A DNA stretch of 64,000 nt, taken from Flavobacteriales bacterium UBA979. GTDB taxonomy: Bacteria; Bacteroidota; Bacteroidia; Flavobacteriales_D; Sanyastnellaceae. The translations under genes were made by a program, and so were the position numbers. Every line of letters begins with the position of its first letter. Positions within the stretch are counted from its first letter, which is position 1. Below are positions 60,308-64,000 of the stretch, piece after piece. The stretch lies in contig DBBR01000077.1 of assembly GCA_002292325.1 (NCBI GenBank), forward strand, positions 1-64,000, written 5' to 3'. The notes below the pieces were generated by a model, which was not told the origin of the DNA, did no database searches, and was given only the letters and a program-made list of their open reading frames with translations.

Positions 60308-60877
60308 TCATTTAAAAGGCCATCCACCTGCTTTCAACGAAGGCGCTATGGCATCCTTTTCAGATAAAAAAGGCCCCCCCTCGGGCATAACAAATCCGGC
60401 TGGTTCCCACGTTATATCTAAATCTGGATCGTTCCAAAGAATGGACCCCTCCGATTCCGGATGGTAAGAAGCCGTGCATCGGTATTCTACCACCGCGTGA
60501 TCGGTCAACGCCAAAAACCCATGCGCAAACCCCACGGGAATCCACAATTGGCAGCCATTCTCATTGGACAATTCACATGCGTACCATTCCCCTCGCGTGG
60601 GAGAGGAAGCTCGCACATCCACCGCTACATCCAAGATCCTTCCGGACACTGCTCGAACCAACTTTCCTTGCGCATGTGGATCCCGCTGATAGTGGAGGCC
60701 ACGCAACGTGCCTGCCTTCGAAATGGAGAGGTTTTCCTGAATAAATTTGAGCGAATTCCCCGAATCGTCACACACCATTCCATCCCGCCATGTTTCCCAA
60801 AACACTCCGCGATCGTCCCGAAATTGACGAGGTGTTAGTTTCAAAAGTCCGTTCAGAGGCAACGCTTCAATGTCCAT
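60308..60877 (-). CDS. rfbC: dTDP-4-dehydrorhamnose 3,5-epimerase
   Basis: The 189-residue cupin enzyme has FRDDRGVFWETWRDGM, FIQENLSISKAGTLRGLHYQ with the catalytic His, KLVRAVSGRILDVAVDVR, QLWIPVGFAHGFLALTDH and YHPESEGSILWNDPDLD. It converts dTDP-4-keto-6-deoxyglucose toward dTDP-L-rhamnose. rfbA, rfbB and rfbD are not adjacent. It lies 1 bp after the Wza-like export lipoprotein gene, which supports a role in surface polysaccharide. Confidence 0.96.
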   Translation of the reverse strand: MDIEALPLNGLLKLTPRQFRDDRGVFWETWRDGMVCDDSGNSLKFIQENLSISKAGTLRGLHYQRDPHAQGKLVRAVSGRILDVAVDVRASSPTRGEWYACELSNENGCQLWIPVGFAHGFLALTDHAVVEYRCTASYHPESEGSILWNDPDLDITWEPAGFVMPEGGPFLSEKDAIAPSLKAGGWPFK

Positions 60878-60878
60878 A

Positions 60879-61688
60879 TCAATTGGGGTTGACTATGAAT
60901 GCATAGAAGAAGGTCAGCGTCGAAATCAACGATGCGATCGGGGTCAAACTTTCCGTTGCTTCCCGTACGAGCTGTGGCAATGGCTCGACATAAATGACAT
61001 CATATGCTTGCACCACTACGTTCGCAGCGTCCAATCCATCAATCGTCGACAAATCCATTTTGTACACCTCATTGCCGGATGCCGATCGCCGGATCAACTT
61101 CACTTTCGAAGCATTCGCCCGACCCCCAAGGCCGCCGGTCGTCGCCAAGACTTCAAGCAAGGTCGTATTCATGTTAGCCAAGGTAACAACCGAAGCCCTT
61201 CCTGACTCACCGGGAAATATGTACACTCGGTTGTTCTGAACGCGCAATATCACGAACGGTTCAATGTAAAAACTCGCATATGCCTCTTCCAATAATTCCT
61301 CTGCTTCTTCGATGGTCAATCCTTCCAAACGGATGTTACCAAGCTCCGGCAGTTCAATCAGACCATCGGGTTTGACCAAGTAACTCATTCCTCCCTGCCC
61401 ATTCATCTGCTGGTTCATCTGCTGATTCATCTGCTGGTTGCCACTTCCATTTGAACCTCCTGCAGTGACTTGATTCAGGCGTTGCCCTTTGTTGGAAAAA
61501 AGTTGAAACCGCAGCATATCGTTCGGTGCGATGCGGTAACCACTGGACTCCATCTCCTCCAGAGGTGAGAAGTCGAAGTCATCTCCGGTTCTGAACATGA
61601 TGTCCCGGTTGATTGTGCAACCGGATAAAAAAAGGATGATCAGCCCCAAGAGGCCCCATTGCGTGCTGAAAATGTTTGGCATTGTCAT
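60879..61688 (-). CDS. Wza-like polysaccharide export lipoprotein
   Basis: The 269-residue protein has a lipobox (GLIILFLSGC). A polysaccharide-export domain follows (YRIAPNDMLRFQLFSNKGQR, YLVKPDGLIELPELGNIRLE) with a SLBB-type region (RVYIFPGESGRASVVTLANM and GGLGGRANASKVKLIRR). A Gln/Met/Asn linker of three QQMN units interrupts the export domain. The C-terminal segment is hydrophobic (ASLISTLTFFYAFIV). It should form the outer-membrane exit channel for capsule or exopolysaccharide. It is directly upstream of rfbC. The inner-membrane partner (Wzc/Wzx) is not in the window. Confidence 0.9.
   Translation of the reverse strand: MTMPNIFSTQWGLLGLIILFLSGCTINRDIMFRTGDDFDFSPLEEMESSGYRIAPNDMLRFQLFSNKGQRLNQVTAGGSNGSGNQQMNQQMNQQMNGQGGMSYLVKPDGLIELPELGNIRLEGLTIEEAEELLEEAYASFYIEPFVILRVQNNRVYIFPGESGRASVVTLANMNTTLLEVLATTGGLGGRANASKVKLIRRSASGNEVYKMDLSTIDGLDAANVVVQAYDVIYVEPLPQLVREATESLTPIASLISTLTFFYAFIVNPN
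61402..61437. repeat. Three 12-bp tandem repeats encoding QQMN
   Basis: Three units of TTCATCTGCTGG/A in tandem (61402-61413, 61414-61425, 61426-61437), one base different in the middle copy, encode the QMN-rich linker of the Wza-like lipoprotein on the minus strand. The in-frame 12-bp unit could expand or contract by slippage without breaking the gene. Confidence 0.85.
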
Positions 61689-61807
61689 GCGTTGTGGTGT
61701 ATCGTCGTGTCGTGAATTCTCCCCTCAGATGAGGTTCAAAACCGCTGCAAATTACCAATGAATTTCGCACCTCCCACATTGGACCGGAACAACGGTATCT
61801 TTGCCCC

Positions 61808-62329
61808 ATGTTGCAGAGCTCCTCGCATCGATTACGGGCCATGGAACCCGAGGATTTGGATCTTCTTTTCCAACTTGAGAATTCAACTGAAGAGTGGTGG
61901 ATGGGCGCCCAGCTTGCTCCATTGAATAAAGCCACATTGCAGCGTTACATTAACGGAGACCATGACTTGTACCGCGATTTACAATTGAGGCTGATCGTCG
62001 AAACAACCGAGGGGGTGGCGGTTGGTGCGGTTGACTTGTACCAACTCGACCCGAGAAATCGCCGCGCGGGTGTTGGGGTGGCAATCGCCCCGGGCCACCG
62101 CCAGGCTGGGCATGCCAAAGCAGGTCTTCAGCTCCTCGTTGATTATGCGACAGAACATTTAGGACTTCATCAACTTTGGGCCGAAATACCTGCGGTGAAT
62201 GATCCCAGCTTGCGTTTGTTCGAGGGAGCAGGCTTCGCGAAAGGTGGTCGCTTCAACGATTGGATCCGCCATGACCAAGGCTGGAAAGATGCCATCTGGG
62301 TTCAACGCATCTCCACTCACCATGAATAA
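61808..62329 (+). CDS. GNAT family acetyltransferase
   Basis: The 173-residue protein has the GNAT order of strands and motifs: HRLRAMEPEDLDLLFQLE at the start, GVAVGAVDLYQLDPRNRRAG, VGVAIAPGHRQAGHAKAGLQ with the acetyl-CoA-binding Q/RxxGxG-type loop (RQAGHAKAG), and FEGAGFAKGGRFNDWIRHDQ. It resembles RimJ/RimL-type N-acetyltransferases. The start is kept at 61808 because the first strand (SHRLRAM) would be lost from the next ATG. Its stop overlaps the mltG start by 8 bp. Confidence 0.88.
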   Translation: MLQSSSHRLRAMEPEDLDLLFQLENSTEEWWMGAQLAPLNKATLQRYINGDHDLYRDLQLRLIVETTEGVAVGAVDLYQLDPRNRRAGVGVAIAPGHRQAGHAKAGLQLLVDYATEHLGLHQLWAEIPAVNDPSLRLFEGAGFAKGGRFNDWIRHDQGWKDAIWVQRISTHHE

Positions 62330-63290
62330 ACGATTGAGAAACTTGCTCCTCATTTGGGGGCTGGCAGCCACGGCCTCTGGAATTTGGGGAATTGCCAAGT
62401 ATCAACTCTGGACAGCGCCTGTTGGCCCCTCTTCCAACTGGTGCTTGGATGTTCAACCGGGTACAAATGCCATGGAAGCATTGAAGGAGTCGCATCCGGA
62501 GGTCGCAGCGGTCATTGATTGGCGCGGATGGAGCATTTACCCGGGTCGCTACTGCACGGTCGGCACCCAACCCGCCAATCAGATTGCCCGGCGAATCGCT
62601 ACCGGTCAACGCGAAGAAGTCAGTTTGCCCGTCCCCTCCAAACGAACCGTTGCTGAAATTGCGGGCCATCTGGCTCCGCGAATCTGGGCCGACAGCGCTT
62701 CCATCGTCGCAGCCCTTGATTCAGACAGCATGCGCTGGCAAATCATCCCCAACACCTACCGCGTCTATTGGGAGTGCGACGGGGAGCAATTGGCCCATCG
62801 GCTGAGAACAGAAAGCCAAAATTGGTGGACCACCAGGCGCCTCAAACAAGCCTGGAGCATGGGGCTCACACAGCAAGAAGTGGTCACACTTGCCTCCATT
62901 GTTCAAGAGGAAACAGCCTCCTTGAAGGAAGCCCCCCGTGTGGCAGGACTCTACTTGAACCGGTTGAAGAAGAAAATGCTCTTGCAGGCCGATCCAACTC
63001 TGAAATTTGCCCTGGGAGATTGGGGCTTACGCAGACTGTTGGATGAGGATAAAAAAGTCACTTCACCCTACAATACCTACCGAAATCCAGGTCTTCCACC
63101 CGGTCCAATTCGCATTCCTGAACCAATGTACATCGAAGCTGTTCTCTTTTCCGAGAAACACAATTTTCTGTACATGTGCGCCAAACCAGATGGATCGGGA
63201 ACCCACGCCTTCGCGAGGAACTATACACAACACCTGCGCAATGCGCGGGAATACCAAGCCATGTTGAACCGTGAACGCATCTACCGCTAA
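62322..63290 (+). CDS. mltG: Endolytic transglycosylase MltG
   Basis: The ATG at 62322 gives 322 residues with an N-terminal membrane anchor (LLIWGLAATASGIWGIA). MltG blocks are VTLASIVQEETASLKEAPRV with the catalytic Glu, AGLYLNRLKKKMLLQADPTL and SPYNTYRNPGLPPGPIRIPE, followed by AKPDGSGTHAFARNYTQHLR. MltG cleaves nascent peptidoglycan at the inner membrane and terminates glycan strands. The start overlaps the GNAT stop in the sequence ATGAATAA, so translation is likely coupled. Confidence 0.96.
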   Translation: MNKRLRNLLLIWGLAATASGIWGIAKYQLWTAPVGPSSNWCLDVQPGTNAMEALKESHPEVAAVIDWRGWSIYPGRYCTVGTQPANQIARRIATGQREEVSLPVPSKRTVAEIAGHLAPRIWADSASIVAALDSDSMRWQIIPNTYRVYWECDGEQLAHRLRTESQNWWTTRRLKQAWSMGLTQQEVVTLASIVQEETASLKEAPRVAGLYLNRLKKKMLLQADPTLKFALGDWGLRRLLDEDKKVTSPYNTYRNPGLPPGPIRIPEPMYIEAVLFSEKHNFLYMCAKPDGSGTHAFARNYTQHLRNAREYQAMLNRERIYR

Positions 63291-63302
63291 GGGCAAAACA
63301 AG

Positions 63303-64000
63303 ATGAGAGGAAGAGGAAACTACTGGGCAACCTGCGTCACCATTGCACTGACCGCTTGCTCTGTCGCTTCAGCGCAAAACATCGATCAACGACGGGCACT
63401 TGGGCAACGGATTACCACGCCCATTGCCCTCGATGGCCAACTTGACGATGAAGCATGGGACATGATTCCTGTGCAGGGCGATTTCACACAGTATTCTCCC
63501 AACCCCGGGGCAGATCCTAACCAGCAAACCTCGGTGCGATTCGGTTACGATGACAACGCCTTGTACATCGGAGCTCGCATGTGGGATGATTCTCCAGATT
63601 CGATTCTCCATCAATTAAGTGAGCGGGACCGCACGATGAACACGGACGAGTTTGGAATCTGGTTCAGCCCGTTCAATGATGGCCTCAACGCCGTGCGGTT
63701 CATTACGACACCTGATGGAATCCAAATTGATCAGAAAATCTCAACGACGGGAGATGACTCATCCTGGGATGCGGTGTGGGATGTGGTGTGCCGGATAGAT
63801 TCCTTGGGATGGGTAGCTGAATTTAGAATTCCTTGGATGGCGTTTCGATTTCCGGAGCGAGCCCAACAGTCATGGGGCATGAACATGTACCGAAGCGTTC
63901 GTCGCCTGCGGGAGGAAAGCGTTTGGAATCCCATGGATCCAACCCAGCGTCTCCTCAACCAAGGCGGCATGCTCGAGGGCATCGATGGAATTGTCCCTCC
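63303..64000 (+). CDS. CBM9/DUF5916-like exported protein, 3' end outside the window
   Basis: An ATG at 63303 opens a frame that runs to the right edge (232 full codons). A signal peptide (ATCVTIALTACSVASAQ) is followed by a CBM9/DOMON-like domain: ITTPIALDGQLDDEAWDMIP, VRFGYDDNALYIGARMWDDS, DEFGIWFSPFNDGLNAVRFI and GWVAEFRIPWMAFRFPERAQ. Bacteroidota proteins with this opening usually continue into a DUF5916 outer-membrane barrel of about 700-900 residues. That part lies outside the window, so the full architecture is inferred. It follows mltG by 12 bp. Confidence 0.88.
   Translation, partial: MRGRGNYWATCVTIALTACSVASAQNIDQRRALGQRITTPIALDGQLDDEAWDMIPVQGDFTQYSPNPGADPNQQTSVRFGYDDNALYIGARMWDDSPDSILHQLSERDRTMNTDEFGIWFSPFNDGLNAVRFITTPDGIQIDQKISTTGDDSSWDAVWDVVCRIDSLGWVAEFRIPWMAFRFPERAQQSWGMNMYRSVRRLREESVWNPMDPTQRLLNQGGMLEGIDGIVP

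Noticed and set aside
61796-61803. TATCTTTG, a perfect match to the Bacteroidota -7 promoter element TAnnTTTG
   Set aside because: It sits 4 bp before the GNAT start, so transcription would begin inside the gene, and no -33 element lies at the right distance.
1-64000. tRNA, rRNA, CRISPR arrays, prophage or insertion sequences
   Set aside because: None seen on reading both strands: no repeat-spacer arrays, no transposase or integrase motifs and no cloverleaf-like intergenic segments of tRNA length.

Overview
The window looks like chromosomal DNA from a member of the Bacteroidota, most likely the Flavobacteriia. The evidence is three type IX secretion (T9SS) hallmarks: two PorP/SprF-type outer-membrane proteins, substrates with type A and type B (CHU_C-like) C-terminal sorting domains, and SprB-like repeats. 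There is also a carboxypeptidase-regulatory TonB receptor, DUF1573 and DUF3108 proteins, a fused alpha/beta keto-acid dehydrogenase E1, a MutS2 without a Smr domain, and two bacillithiol-related genes (bshC and a ytxJ-like gene). Starts are mostly not preceded by Shine-Dalgarno sequences, as is usual in this phylum. G+C looks near 50% by eye, high for many flavobacteria. I saw no transposase, integrase, phage gene, CRISPR array, tRNA or rRNA. Gene density is high and no gene-free stretch reaches 300 bases.

Layout. 1-6.8 kb: a T9SS surface module with a PorE-like OmpA-family protein (cut by the left edge), a PorP/SprF protein and a 1056-residue PKD/SprB-repeat adhesin in one overlapping minus-strand operon, with a second PorP/SprF gene divergent. 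6.9-13 kb: a minus-strand run of a large CarboxypepD-regulatory/TPR/coiled-coil envelope protein, a TonB-like protein, an alanine/saccharopine dehydrogenase-like enzyme, a small membrane protein and a DUF481-like protein. 13-24.2 kb: oxidoreductases, an OmpA-like barrel with calcium-type repeats, the E1 dehydrogenase, a ytxJ-like gene, pRiA4b-ORF3-like protein, miaA and mutS2. 24.2-30.1 kb: a secreted trypsin-like protease, an S41 protease, DUF1573 and DUF3108 proteins (with a terminator-like hairpin inside the latter), rhodanese and a Crp/Fnr regulator. 30.2-37.2 kb: a DegT aminotransferase and sugar transferase pair, SirB1-like, rhomboid, dnaN, a family 9 glycosyltransferase and ruvX. 37.2-42 kb: a minus-strand run of a Crp-like regulator, YceI, CDGSH protein, CHU_C protein, bshC and a HAD protein, interrupted by what looks like a frameshifted relic of a SulP transporter on the other strand. 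42-46.8 kb: an ECF sigma/anti-sigma-like/outer-membrane-like trio, an ACMSD-like enzyme and an orphan peptide-binding lipoprotein. 46.8-53 kb: a TonB receptor, an ABC exporter and a choice-of-anchor-B surface protein. 53-58.5 kb: a TIGR01777 epimerase, a cupredoxin/three-fasciclin T9SS protein, photolyase and a CoA transferase. 58.5-64 kb: cysQ, a lytic transglycosylase, rfbC, a Wza-like export lipoprotein, GNAT, mltG and the start of a CBM9/DUF5916-like protein cut by the right edge.

The dominant theme is the cell envelope: T9SS cargo and its outer-membrane partners, polysaccharide assembly and export, peptidoglycan cleavage and envelope proteases, mixed with housekeeping genes. I did not find a gene cluster that is clearly a new defence or mobile system. 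The least explained pieces are the CarboxypepD/TPR/coiled-coil plus TonB-like pair, the double PorP arrangement around a single adhesin, the intragenic terminator and the SulP relic. Function calls rest on sequence recognition by eye and have not been tested by a search.
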